The notes under the pieces: model-generated
What the model saw: the letters and a program-made list of their open reading frames with translations, nothing else
Told to the model about the DNA's origin: nothing
Databases searched by the model: none
NCBI GenBank assembly: GCA_002633025.1
Contig: NMRB01000070.1
Span: 601,117-665,116, forward strand
Source: Notospermus geniculatus
Lineage: Eukaryota > Nemertea > Pilidiophora > Heteronemertea > Lineidae
Length of the DNA: 64,000 nt
Direction of reading: 5' to 3'
Position numbers and translations under genes: made by a program
Part shown: piece after piece, positions 1 to 9,406 of the stretch
Position numbering within the stretch: position 1 is the stretch's first letter
Layout of the letters: every line of letters begins with the position of its first letter

Positions 1-1546
1 ACAGGAATTCCTAATGGACAACTACATATTTGGCCTACAAAATTAAAAAAAACATGAGGAACACTTCAATTGGTATACAAACCATTCCACAGTGCATCAT
101 GAATCATCAGTGGTTGAATCATTATGGTAACAGGGTCGTCACTTCGTCGTAGTCATCATCTCCATCATACTTGACGTCATCATCATCATCATCATCTACG
201 TCATACCATCAACATCAGGATCATCGTAATCATGGACGAACCCGTTTGCCTCGACCGCAGTGACGCTGAAATATATTAAGCTCACTAAAAGTCAGTTTAT
301 TGGCTGCACGTTTCCAACAATGAGGGTAACAAACTTGTTGGACAAAACTGTCTCGTATGTAGGCCTACAGAGGAAAATTGTTATTTCCAACATGTTCAAA
401 TGTTGCTATGCCGTTAATTTGTTGGCCAGTGTATACAGGGTCAAAAAATCGTGATGCTCAGGAATAGGCTATTCAAATTTTTCGCGGTTGTCGGTACGCT
501 TTCCAAAATAGTTTTCACGAATGCTGACTCCGGGCAGGATAAGTCATTTGTTTTCTGATCTATATGGATGTGGTCGTCCACAAAAAGGTGAAAATAAAAA
601 TACAAAATTGATGTAAGTGCACTCCGAACGAGGGGCGAAATTGTCAATCAGCTGCTTTGACGAAGTNTCTTGCAAAATGGCGTCACATCCGGCAGGATTA
701 CTGTTAATGTCAATGTTAAAGGAGATAGCGATGACCCCGTGGAGGTCCTGTAGTTTACTGAATGGCACACGTGTTATACATGTATATCAAAATCTAATAA
801 TTTGTTGCTCCCGGACACTTCCTCTAGGGACCATTTTCCCAATTACATCGACTCTTGATAATGGATAGGCATCTAAACTTCACCTTAGTTTACCTCTATC
901 CGTCCACGTGTCTCATGCTCTTTCTGGCTTTCACCTCCATGCTATTGATGGAGTTGAAAACTGCATTTCATCAAGTACTAACGCTACAAAATTATTCATA
1001 AGGTTTTTAGAGTTAATTAATCATAAATTCTGTGCGCCAATGCACGCTTTTCTCGCTAATTTGGGTGATGTAGAAGTTGATTATATTATTCTGTGATATA
1101 CGACGGGCGTCAGTTGTTAAACGTTAAAATAGGAAGAAATCAATACTTTAAAAACATCGAAGTACGTGTAGCTGCGGTTAGAATTTGAATCCAATGAATG
1201 GGCTCGTCTGCTTTCACTGCATAAAATGCAGTAAAAACGAAGCTTACCCTATTTTGAAAATCCTTACTCGAGGTCTTGCCCGAGTTTTGCCAGCTAGACC
1301 ACAGGGGAGGATAAATAAACCGCTTGGTAACTGCAATTGCCACAATCTGAAAATGACGAAAATAATGGGTTCACTTCATGATTGTTTTTTACCCAAGGGG
1401 ATAGGGTCTGTAGATTATACCAAGAATATATTCTTGATTATACGTATAGCTTCATAATAAACAAAGAAGTCAGTTTATTGATATTCAGATCCAATGCCTA
1501 CTGCAAATTGCCCGCCATGGTCGTATAACTCTAGACTGGACCCCGT

Positions 1547-1618
1547 CTTTGCCGCTCGGCTCCCGCGGCGCTCACTCCACAACTTTGTAGTGAGCGCCGC
1601 TGGAGAGGAGCGGCAAAG
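1547..1618. repeat. Imperfect hairpin (foldback element)
   Basis: CTTTGCCGCTC on the left is matched by GAGCGGCAAAG on the right, and the inner GCGGCGCTCACT pairs with AGTGAGCGCCGC around a loop of about 12 bases. It is probably a short MITE remnant. No target-site duplication is evident. Confidence 0.6.
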
Positions 1619-2294
1619 ATGAGAATCAGTCTATCAAATAACACAACGCTCACTTGCGGAATGGTCATGAGAAGGCCGAGTCTGAATAGTTTTAAATGAC
1701 CTTTTAGATTAGAATGTACGGTATGTTTTTCAATATTCAACAATTTTATCTAGGCCCGTATAGGTTTTAGTCAATACATCATCTTTTATTTGATCACGGT
1801 TAACAGTGTAGTGTAAATACTAACTCACTTGAAAGTTATTATACAAGTGCTGCTGAGGATTTGTACATAGCACACATTTCTCTATTGACATTGAATCTGC
1901 AAGACTTTCTGGAACCACATCATGTTTGAAAACAAATTCACTATGTATAATGAGCCACGATCTTTTCATTTTTTTTCTCGCATTATGCTTGAAAACCATC
2001 AATGCACGGAAAACACTAAGAAAGGACAAAATTATTTCACGAATTTTTTTTCGGGGAAACCTCTGAACGATTTTAATCAAGAATCTTTGGTTTGCACAGC
2101 TAACTCTCTTGTTCATTTAGATTGTTTCCCGGTCTCATTGGTAGGAATATTTTCTGAGATCGGTAGAGCCTGTACGTCGTTTCCGACGCGCTGATTGGCT
2201 AACAAAAGAGCAAGCAATGGCTTTTCAACCAATCAAACGCGTTTTTCATCGGCTGCTTTATTGACGATCACGGGATTATTGACGACGTAGACCG

Positions 2295-2366
2295 GGAGCC
2301 CGAGGGGGTCAGCCTAGCTGGAAACAATTGGTACGGTTTCCAGCTAGGCTGACCCCCTCGGGCTCC
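2295..2366. repeat. Perfect 31-bp-arm palindrome
   Basis: The left arm (2295-2325) and right arm (2336-2366) are exact reverse complements around a 10-base loop. The arms are GC-rich, beginning GGAGCCCGAGGGGG. No coding frame or flanking duplication explains it. It could be a very young foldback element or a cruciform-forming site. Confidence 0.8.
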
Positions 2367-3003
2367 TGCTCTAACGCCGCTATCGATCACAGTAGAATCC
2401 TACTGGTGGGATAGGAAATCAATTTATCGTGCAAAGATATCAGTGATAGCTAGAACAACAATTGAAGTACTAGTATTATAAAGTTCAGTTTTTGCGGTCA
2501 TATACTTTGTTTTGTTGCAGTGATGAATAAGTACATACGATATTGTAGTTAAGGCAACCTGTTAATAAACCATTCCACTTGAAATACACGGCTTGTTTTC
2601 ATGTTTTGAGGTGACATAATTCTCGATAATGATGGGATTTCTTTCAAATAAACCATAATATCTTGTACAATACTTGCGTGCTGGCTTCCTTCAGAATGAT
2701 GGGTTGTCCTGACGCCAATCTGTACGTAAAATATCTGGTGTTGCGACGTCTTCTTCTCGGGAAGAAGGTATCGACATCGGCTCGAAATGCTGGAACTACG
2801 ACCTAGTATACCTGTTGCGGTGTTGCGAACGCGGGTAACGAATGCTTTTGGCGAGTGCGAGCCGGGGCGACGACGGTTTTGGCCGCGCAGATCATAATGA
2901 CTGGAGCGGGGATGACACAATGGTACCGATATTTTATGACGTGGCAGTGGGATTATGACATGAACGGTGGGTGACTGAATAAATCTAAGATGAGAATAGA
3001 AGT

Positions 3004-3040
3004 TGGTCCCCTGCCCTCGCGGTACGAGGGCAGGGGACCA
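3004..3040. repeat. Perfect 16-bp-arm hairpin
   Basis: TGGTCCCCTGCCCTCG is followed by a 5-base spacer and its exact reverse complement. It lies directly beside a second, longer foldback (3047-3197). Confidence 0.8.
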
Positions 3041-3046
3041 GTCTAA

Positions 3047-3197
3047 GGCTAGGCCCACATGGACGGAAAATCTCAATGCGGTAGGGATGTTTTTTAAAAT
3101 TGACTGACCCAGCAGAAGGACGAGTCGAGCAACTTTGGGTCAGTCGACTTTAAAACACCCCTGTCGCGTTGAGATTCGCCGTCCATTGCGCCTAGCC
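3047..3197. repeat. Foldback MITE-like element
   Basis: GGCTAGGC followed by a stretch ending near CTCAATGCG on the left is mirrored by CGCGTTGAGATT and CGCCTAGCC on the right, with inner arms around GACTGACCCA and TGGGTCAGTC. It is a non-coding inverted-repeat element about 150 bp long, downstream of the lectin/vWA gene's last visible exon. Confidence 0.65.
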
Positions 3198-3286
3198 GAA
3201 GATGGGAGCGGCAGGACGAACGTGGTCGTGAGGAAAAACGTTTTGTAAAGTAAAATCGGTGAGGCATTTCTACTGGCGATACTTAC

Positions 3287-5300
3287 TAGTTGGTATCAGT
3301 TTGGCCAGCTTCTTGCAAATCACTTGGGCGATGGGTGGCGCCTTCATCGTCATTTGGGGAAACTTGTCCACGATAAACGAATGGCTTTTCTTCGGATTCG
3401 ATGCAATCTGAGCGATTTTCCGTTTAGCGTAGCTCGGGGCCTGAGCGGCCACACAAAATATCTCGATTCCATTTCGTTTACAGAGTGCAGCTTGTCGTAG
3501 AGTCCTTGACATACTGTTAGGACTTCCGTCAGATATCAGGATGCCGATTTTGGGAACGCCACGTCGCGCACCATTTCTTGCCGTGAAGCCCCTGCAACGA
3601 AACGTCAATCTCATTTCCAGGCATTCCTCGTCGAAGGGCGGCTTTCCATTGGAGCGTTTCCGTCCGCGGAAACGCTGCTTCCATTGGCGCGTTTCCGTGC
3701 GCGGAAACGCTCGAAAGCATTGGTTTTTTTCCGCGCCGTGACCAACGAAGTGGAAACAAACAATGCTGTCGAGCGTTTCCGCGCACGGAAACGCGCCAAT
3801 GGAAAGCANCTTTCTAGAGTCAAAAAGAATGATGCCACTTAAGTCGTAGCGGTATTGTGAGAAGAAGTAGGCACACCCTATAGATTCTGTGACAAGGAAA
3901 TCATTCCAATATTACCTTATCAGCCCAACACGGACCCGGTTCCTTCCGATAGCCAGATTGTTAATCAAGGTGTTGACGAACCGGAGCAGATGAACGTAGT
4001 TGTATTGTCCAACGCTGCCGGAGGAGTCAACGAGAAAATAGATGTCGGCTTTGGTCCGGGGATTGCAAGCTGGAATCAACAATACCGTACGCAATGAAGT
4101 TATTCCCAGTTCGCCCATTCCCATTTCGCCCAATTTTTTCCCCTTTTTGCCCATTCTTCTTTCGCCTATTTTTCATTTTGCCCCAAAGCCATCTCGCCCA
4201 ACTTTCCCATTTCGCCCTTTTCCCACAATGCCCCGTCCCATTTCGCCCAAACGCCATTTTGCGTTTGGTAGGGGCGAGATGATGAATGGGCAAAATGCCA
4301 TTGGGCGTGTTGGTGAAGGGGCGAAATGGTTGAGGGGCGAAATGGCATTGGGCGAATCGGCAAAGGGTGGGTTGGCAAAAGGGCGAAATGAAGTGAGCGA
4401 AAAGATGATTGGGCGAGGCGGCAATGAGGCAAAATGGGTAGGGGGTGAGATGGCAGAGGGCGAAACGGGGGAAAAATTGGGGCGAACTGGGAAGTCGCCC
4501 GCAATGAACAGGTTAACAACTTTTTAATACATGTATTTGTATGAAAATGAATGGGTTCTTTACTGGAACACGTACCTGTCTTTTTTGATGGCCCAACGGT
4601 CGGTGGTGTCGGTGGAGGCTTGCAGTTGTATCTGACCTCGAGATACTTGTTTACACGCGGACAAGGGTCGCCGAATAGTGCTACTGACGGCTTGATATAG
4701 CAGCGCGACTTCCCATGGCACATCTTTTTAATCTTCGCTGTCGTTTTCTTTGTCTCTCGACAATTGGTTCGAAAATAAAAGCCACTGCGACAGGTAAACA
4801 TGCTCGTCCTGCCCCACGTGGCACTGACGATAGCAATTGTGCCTCCTCCATAACACGATATTGATGAACGCCATCTGTAATGACTGCATATCCGAGTCGT
4901 ATAGGCTGAAAAGGGAAAAAATAGCTTTAGCTAAGAAGAGATCAGACCTTTGGCCGATGTGTGGTCAGACAAAATGTTAAGATCAGAAATTAGGATGGTT
5001 TTGAGTCCGACAGAACGGTTGGGTCAGATTTCCGGTTTAGATGAGACAGATGGTTGTAACATGCCTCTATACGCTTGCTTCCGGCGCCTATCAATCGCCC
5101 CATTGAAAATCAGCTCTTTTATTTTTTCGCTCTTTAAAAGAGCGGTCCCTCGAGCGGGCTTATCTCGTTTAGACATGTTAGAGCCAATTTCGTTCTTCCT
5201 TTCTTAGAGATAAACTGCTGTACCTACCATCCACGTGGCTTATCCCCAGTAGAAGGAGAAGAGAGAGACAGACTAGGGAGACGTTCCCTTTTGGTATCAT
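3287..5300 (-). CDS. Secreted SUEL-type lectin + vWA domain protein (gene 1)
   Basis: Minus-strand exons: signal peptide 5300-5228, SUEL (galactose-binding) lectin 4905-4576, vWA part one 4069-3916, vWA last part 3591-3287. Splice sites are canonical and phases agree (1, 1, 2). The first exon encodes a hydrophobic leader (SLVCLSLLLLLGISH). The lectin exon shows the family pattern: SATWGR, MCHGKSRC, FGDPC, KYLEVRYNC. The vWA domain starts KADIYFLVDSSGSVG, with an intact MIDAS DxSxS, and continues with GVPKIGILISDGSP. A proline/threonine linker joins the two domains. The 46-codon middle vWA exon seen in the neighbouring paralogue at 9.9-10.1 kb is not found here; its place is taken by a foldback element. 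Because that exon is phase 2-2, skipping it keeps the frame but removes part of the fold. The last visible exon ends in phase 1 at a donor (ACTA/GTAAGT), so further 3' exons are expected but I could not identify them. The product is probably extracellular and sugar- or matrix-binding. Confidence 0.85.
3641..3807. repeat. Foldback element with nested palindromes in a vWA intron
   Basis: The outer arms GCTTTCCATTGG and CCAATGGAAAGC enclose several copies of GCGTTTCCGYGCGCGGAAACGC, which are themselves palindromic. An isolated N sits at 3809, immediately outside the right arm, so a join or unresolved base coincides with the element edge. It occupies the position where the missing middle vWA exon of gene 1 would be expected. 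Confidence 0.75.
4105..4491. repeat. Foldback element built from GCCCATTTCGCCC-type tandem repeats
   Basis: The left half is made of short degenerate repeats of CCCATTTCGCCC and the right half of the complementary GGGCGAAATGG. The ends read CCCAGTTCGCCC and GGGCGAACTGGG. The 8-base direct repeat GCAATGAA flanks it at 4091-4098 and 4501-4508, which fits an 8-bp target-site duplication (hAT-like). It lies in the intron between the lectin and vWA exons. The long open frames over it are a consequence of the repeat and are not genes. Confidence 0.75.
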
Positions 5301-6735
5301 CACTCTTCTTGATTGCCGATCTGTTTCCAATAGATGATTTTACGGATTCCTAAAAAGGGAAAAGGATCCAGCCTGTTTAATTTTCATCCGATTCTTCCAT
5401 CCCATGACCAATAACAATTCAAACCGGAGAGAGAACAACAGAATTATCATTAATGAAAGAATGGGAAAAATTTAAGAAAATTCCGACAGGATTTCGTGAG
5501 CAGATGTACTTGTATATCCACAAACCGTTTGACTTGTCGTACCTGTGACCAAAAAATCTCCAATTACGGTCCCGAACTGTTCAATGTGTTACCTCTACCA
5601 GGTCTCCGATTTTATTGCTTGATAATATATTATTCATGTAAATTCTGAAACGTAATAAATATTAATTTTTTCTATAAACAAAACTGGTTACTATGAGTAT
5701 AACAGATCAGCTAGTCTTTACCTTTCTTGATTTGCACTGGTAATTGCCTAAGTATTGTCCTGGCGCATCTGCCTTTGAAATTACATACATTTATTTGATC
5801 GGATTATATATGGCCGAAGGGAACGGGACACGGAAGTATATGACCAGCGATTTGGGTACTGACCAGAAGTTTGACCTTCCATCTTAACCGGAGGCCCTAA
5901 AATTTAAAAGTCAAGGTCGTTGCTATTTTGCCGCATAAATCGGTATTGGATGTTACCTATTTAGAAACTTTCTAATCTAATGTTTTGCCTGCAACTGGTT
6001 AGGCCTAATGGGTGATTCTTTCATTGTTATCAATAGGAGCAGTCAGCCGCGCTTATTGCTAACAGATGGCAGCACAGTCTTAGCGGACCAAATGTACAGG
6101 AAATCTATTATGATCGCTGCTCGATCGATAATGACTGGGTCCGCTAGATGCATTGAATTGGGCCCTAGTGACACCTAGTGGTCAACTCGCTGACAGCTCC
6201 TATTCAATCACCAGGCAGAGGGGAACTGCACTCTTTTACAGCAGGCTGTATGGTCCATTCGCTTGCCCCCCCCCCTCCGGGGGTTTTCACACCAATCCAG
6301 CTGCTCTTGTTCGATAACTAACACAGTAACAGGCTAGGTAATTTGTTGAATTTGTGTGCCCGCCCGCGGCGTGTGTACGCCCCACTGAAACTTTGACGGC
6401 CAGTCACGTGACAAGTGTGACGTCAGTGGCATACCTTAATAAGGCATCTGGTTTTCCGGCATCCGTATTAACGCTTTGAGAATTTTCAACCATATTTTTC
6501 CAAATCGCAATCTGACCACTGGGGCCAACAACCGAGATTTCAACACATTCGCTTCAAAAATGATTTATTCATGTTTATTCGGGACAAGGTCGAGTTATAT
6601 TAATATGGCCGCGGGACATCAGAACTTCGACAACTTTGATCTCAAGGTGGTGTTGACCGTCTGTTAGAAACTGGACAAACAAACCATGCAAGAAACTTTC
6701 GCTTAGTGAACTAATAAAAGGATTGTCTGACTCAC
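5301..6735. other. Upstream region of the lectin/vWA gene, no confident gene
   Basis: The signal-peptide exon of gene 1 is preceded by a good acceptor (polypyrimidine then TTTAG at 5347), so it is not the transcription start and an upstream exon must exist. The small exon at 6736-6804 is a candidate. The rest is AT-rich, with a dispersed repeat at 6032-6204 and a C-run near 6262-6278. Confidence 0.5.
6032..6204 (+). repeat. Dispersed repeat family A (AGCAGTCAGCCGCGC...CAGCTCCTAT)
   Basis: The same sequence occurs at 40669-40834, and in reverse orientation inside the chordin-like gene at about 55590-55716 and 59246-59391. Shared landmarks are CAGATGGCAGCA, AGCGGACCAA, TGCATTGAATTGG and the terminal GGAGC/GCTCC. 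It is a non-autonomous element of unknown class. Confidence 0.75.
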
Positions 6736-6801
6736 CTCGGCCTCGAGCGTCTTACAGTCCATATACTGCTGAGCCATCTGGTGGAAATAACCGGTAGGCG
6801 T
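6470..6801. repeat. Direct repeat flanking the assembly gap, copy 1
   Basis: This stretch is almost identical to 8373-8717, differing by a few substitutions and small indels. The two copies sit on either side of the 968-base run of N, as expected when two haplotypes or overlapping contigs are placed in tandem. Both contain the small minus-strand exon with its GTGAGT donor. Confidence 0.85.
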
Positions 6802-6804
6802 CAT
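6736..6804 (-). CDS. Candidate 23-codon first exon of unknown gene
   Basis: On the minus strand an ATG at 6804 opens MTPTGYFHQMAQQYMDCK and four further codons, ending at a strong donor GAG/GTGAGT. I do not recognise the peptide. It ends in phase 0. The next acceptor on this strand is at 5346 (the signal-peptide exon of the lectin/vWA gene). It may therefore be that gene's 5' exon or the first exon of a separate transcript. A second copy lies at 8651-8714 across the assembly gap, where the ATG is lost. Confidence 0.35.
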
Positions 6805-7275
6805 CTTCACTGAGTTCAGGTCAAGACTCGGCTTCTCCTCCCTTGACCTTCACGCAAGCAAACCACATTCCGTGTTCAACGGATTTCCCCGTCCCAGAAA
6901 TAGCAACCAATCACGGCAGAGCAGCTCGGGTATGATGACAAGATGGCGGGCTCGATGAAACTTTATTCGAATGCAAAGTCTACGTGCAAGGACTTACAAG
7001 TACTCAAAAAGAAGCCGCGAAGGCAATATTCGATGGAGACTATTTGTTATTCTGTTGTAGGACTGGCAGTGGGAAGTCAATTATGTGCCAGCAGGTCAGT
7101 GTTGTCCGCTACGAAGTTGAACGCCGTACTCGTATTGAATAAATTACCGCATGAGAACCGAGGCTTCTGATTGGTCGCACGAGAAAATCCCAAAGCGTTG
7201 AACACGGAATCTGGTTGCTTGCTGCAGAGTGTAGGAAGAGGTTAGCGATTTCTACACGATGCATTATGCAGAATG

Positions 7276-8243
7276 NNNNNNNNNNNNNNNNNNNNNNNNN
7301 NNNNNNNNNNNNNNNNNNNNNNNNNNNNNNNNNNNNNNNNNNNNNNNNNNNNNNNNNNNNNNNNNNNNNNNNNNNNNNNNNNNNNNNNNNNNNNNNNNNN
7401 NNNNNNNNNNNNNNNNNNNNNNNNNNNNNNNNNNNNNNNNNNNNNNNNNNNNNNNNNNNNNNNNNNNNNNNNNNNNNNNNNNNNNNNNNNNNNNNNNNNN
7501 NNNNNNNNNNNNNNNNNNNNNNNNNNNNNNNNNNNNNNNNNNNNNNNNNNNNNNNNNNNNNNNNNNNNNNNNNNNNNNNNNNNNNNNNNNNNNNNNNNNN
7601 NNNNNNNNNNNNNNNNNNNNNNNNNNNNNNNNNNNNNNNNNNNNNNNNNNNNNNNNNNNNNNNNNNNNNNNNNNNNNNNNNNNNNNNNNNNNNNNNNNNN
7701 NNNNNNNNNNNNNNNNNNNNNNNNNNNNNNNNNNNNNNNNNNNNNNNNNNNNNNNNNNNNNNNNNNNNNNNNNNNNNNNNNNNNNNNNNNNNNNNNNNNN
7801 NNNNNNNNNNNNNNNNNNNNNNNNNNNNNNNNNNNNNNNNNNNNNNNNNNNNNNNNNNNNNNNNNNNNNNNNNNNNNNNNNNNNNNNNNNNNNNNNNNNN
7901 NNNNNNNNNNNNNNNNNNNNNNNNNNNNNNNNNNNNNNNNNNNNNNNNNNNNNNNNNNNNNNNNNNNNNNNNNNNNNNNNNNNNNNNNNNNNNNNNNNNN
8001 NNNNNNNNNNNNNNNNNNNNNNNNNNNNNNNNNNNNNNNNNNNNNNNNNNNNNNNNNNNNNNNNNNNNNNNNNNNNNNNNNNNNNNNNNNNNNNNNNNNN
8101 NNNNNNNNNNNNNNNNNNNNNNNNNNNNNNNNNNNNNNNNNNNNNNNNNNNNNNNNNNNNNNNNNNNNNNNNNNNNNNNNNNNNNNNNNNNNNNNNNNNN
8201 NNNNNNNNNNNNNNNNNNNNNNNNNNNNNNNNNNNNNNNNNNN
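7276..8243. other. Assembly gap (968 N)
   Basis: Unresolved bases. Reading frames spanning it are meaningless. Confidence 0.99.
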
Positions 8244-8372
8244 TAGTTCAGTGTTCCCCAACAGTAGACGCGGCCTAGAATTATTGATGGGTTAGTTGCC
8301 GCTTAATCCGTCAGGAGGGAAACAATAAGAAAAACACAGAAATACGGGGAACACTGATCGACGTTACACCGA

Positions 8373-8717
8373 CATCCGTATTTAACGCTTTGAGAATTTT
8401 CAACCATATTTTTCCAAATCGCAATCTGACCACTGGGGCCTACAACCGAGATTTCAACACATCCGCTTCAAAAATGATTTATTCATGTTTATTAGGAACA
8501 AGGTCGAGTTTATATTAATATGGCCGCGGGAGATCAGAACTTCGACAACTTTGATCTCAAGGTGGTGTTGACCGTCTGTTAGAAACTGGACAAACAAACC
8601 ATGCAAGAAACTTTCGCTTAGTGAACTAATAAAAGGATTGTCTGACTCACCTCGGCCTCGAGCGTCTTACAGTCCATATACTGCTGAGCCATCTGGTGGA
8701 AATAACCGGTAGGCGTG
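8373..8717 (-). pseudogene. Second copy of the small exon region
   Basis: Near-identical copy of 6470-6801. The exon (8714-8651) keeps the donor GAG/GTGAGT and the peptide TGYFHQMAQQYMDCK, but the bases that give the ATG in the other copy are replaced. The sequence diverges just upstream (8718 onward). It is either a duplicated exon without its start or an artefact of joining alternative haplotypes. Confidence 0.55.
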
Positions 8718-9080
8718 GGACTGCACCTATTGCCCGAATCTCTCAACGCGAAATGATTGCTTGAAATCCCACCTCTCCCTTTCTTGATTCGCGAACTCGA
8801 TAGCGAGAGGCACCCGCGATGGCTTTTTGGCTGGCTAGATTTAATAGCGTTTGCTACTACAAAGCTGACGGCGACAATAGAAAAATCTAGTACATGTAGG
8901 TACTCCGACGTCAACGGACAAACGCCAACACTCTAACCATAGAAAATCTACTGTCATTAACAGATGGCTAAATACACCAACACTAACCTTACCAAATCTA
9001 CTTGACGTTGACAGACTGCTAAACACGCCATCATGCTAACCTACCATAAACGTTAGAAGACTCACACGCACACGCACCAT

Positions 9081-9219
9081 GAGTTTACATCGAGGCACAC
9101 GCGACACGAACGCGCATGCGAACAAACCGTTCATGGGGATGAATCCTTTGTGAAGCCAATAGGCCTATTGTTCGCCTGCGTGCTCGTGTCGCGTGTGCCT
9201 CGATGTGAACTCAGCCTAA
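9081..9219. repeat. Foldback MITE family B
   Basis: GAGTTTACATCGAGGCACACGC and its complement form long arms around an ATGAATCCTTTGTGAAGCC core. Relatives lie at 52601-52731 and 56477-56608, where TAA flanks both ends, suggesting a 3-bp target site (PIF/Harbinger-like). Confidence 0.75.
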
Positions 9220-9406
9220 ACATGTAAATCATTTCAAAAACGTGAAAAGGAATCCGGGTCACTTCGTTGTCGTTCATCCTGGGAAAAGGTCTATTGGGTT
9301 GATTTCTCCATAATTTCTCAAGTAACCCAGGTTTTTATCACCTACACAATCAATAGGACTGGTGATTTTTCTGGTCCCATTTGGGAAAAAACTACGTTTC
9401 ACGTAC

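Larger units (their letters stand above)
1..2548. other. Non-coding stretch with hairpins
   Basis: I see no convincing exon here. It contains a short ATC/CATCAT microsatellite near 178-197, an isolated N at 667, and two strong hairpins listed separately (1547-1618 and 2295-2366). The open frames are short, with no recognisable domain and no matching splice sites. Confidence 0.5.

Noticed and set aside
2549-3076. 175-codon minus-strand open frame
   Set aside because: It spans a perfect hairpin, has no recognisable domain and no fitting acceptor linking it to the lectin/vWA gene in phase.
4027-4527. Long overlapping frames on both strands rich in Pro/Phe or Gly/Glu/Lys
   Set aside because: They are translations of the GCCCATTTCGCCC foldback repeat; the real vWA exon lies at 3916-4069 in another frame.
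7215-8295. Open frames of about 340 codons across the N run
   Set aside because: They consist of unresolved bases and are artefacts of the assembly gap.
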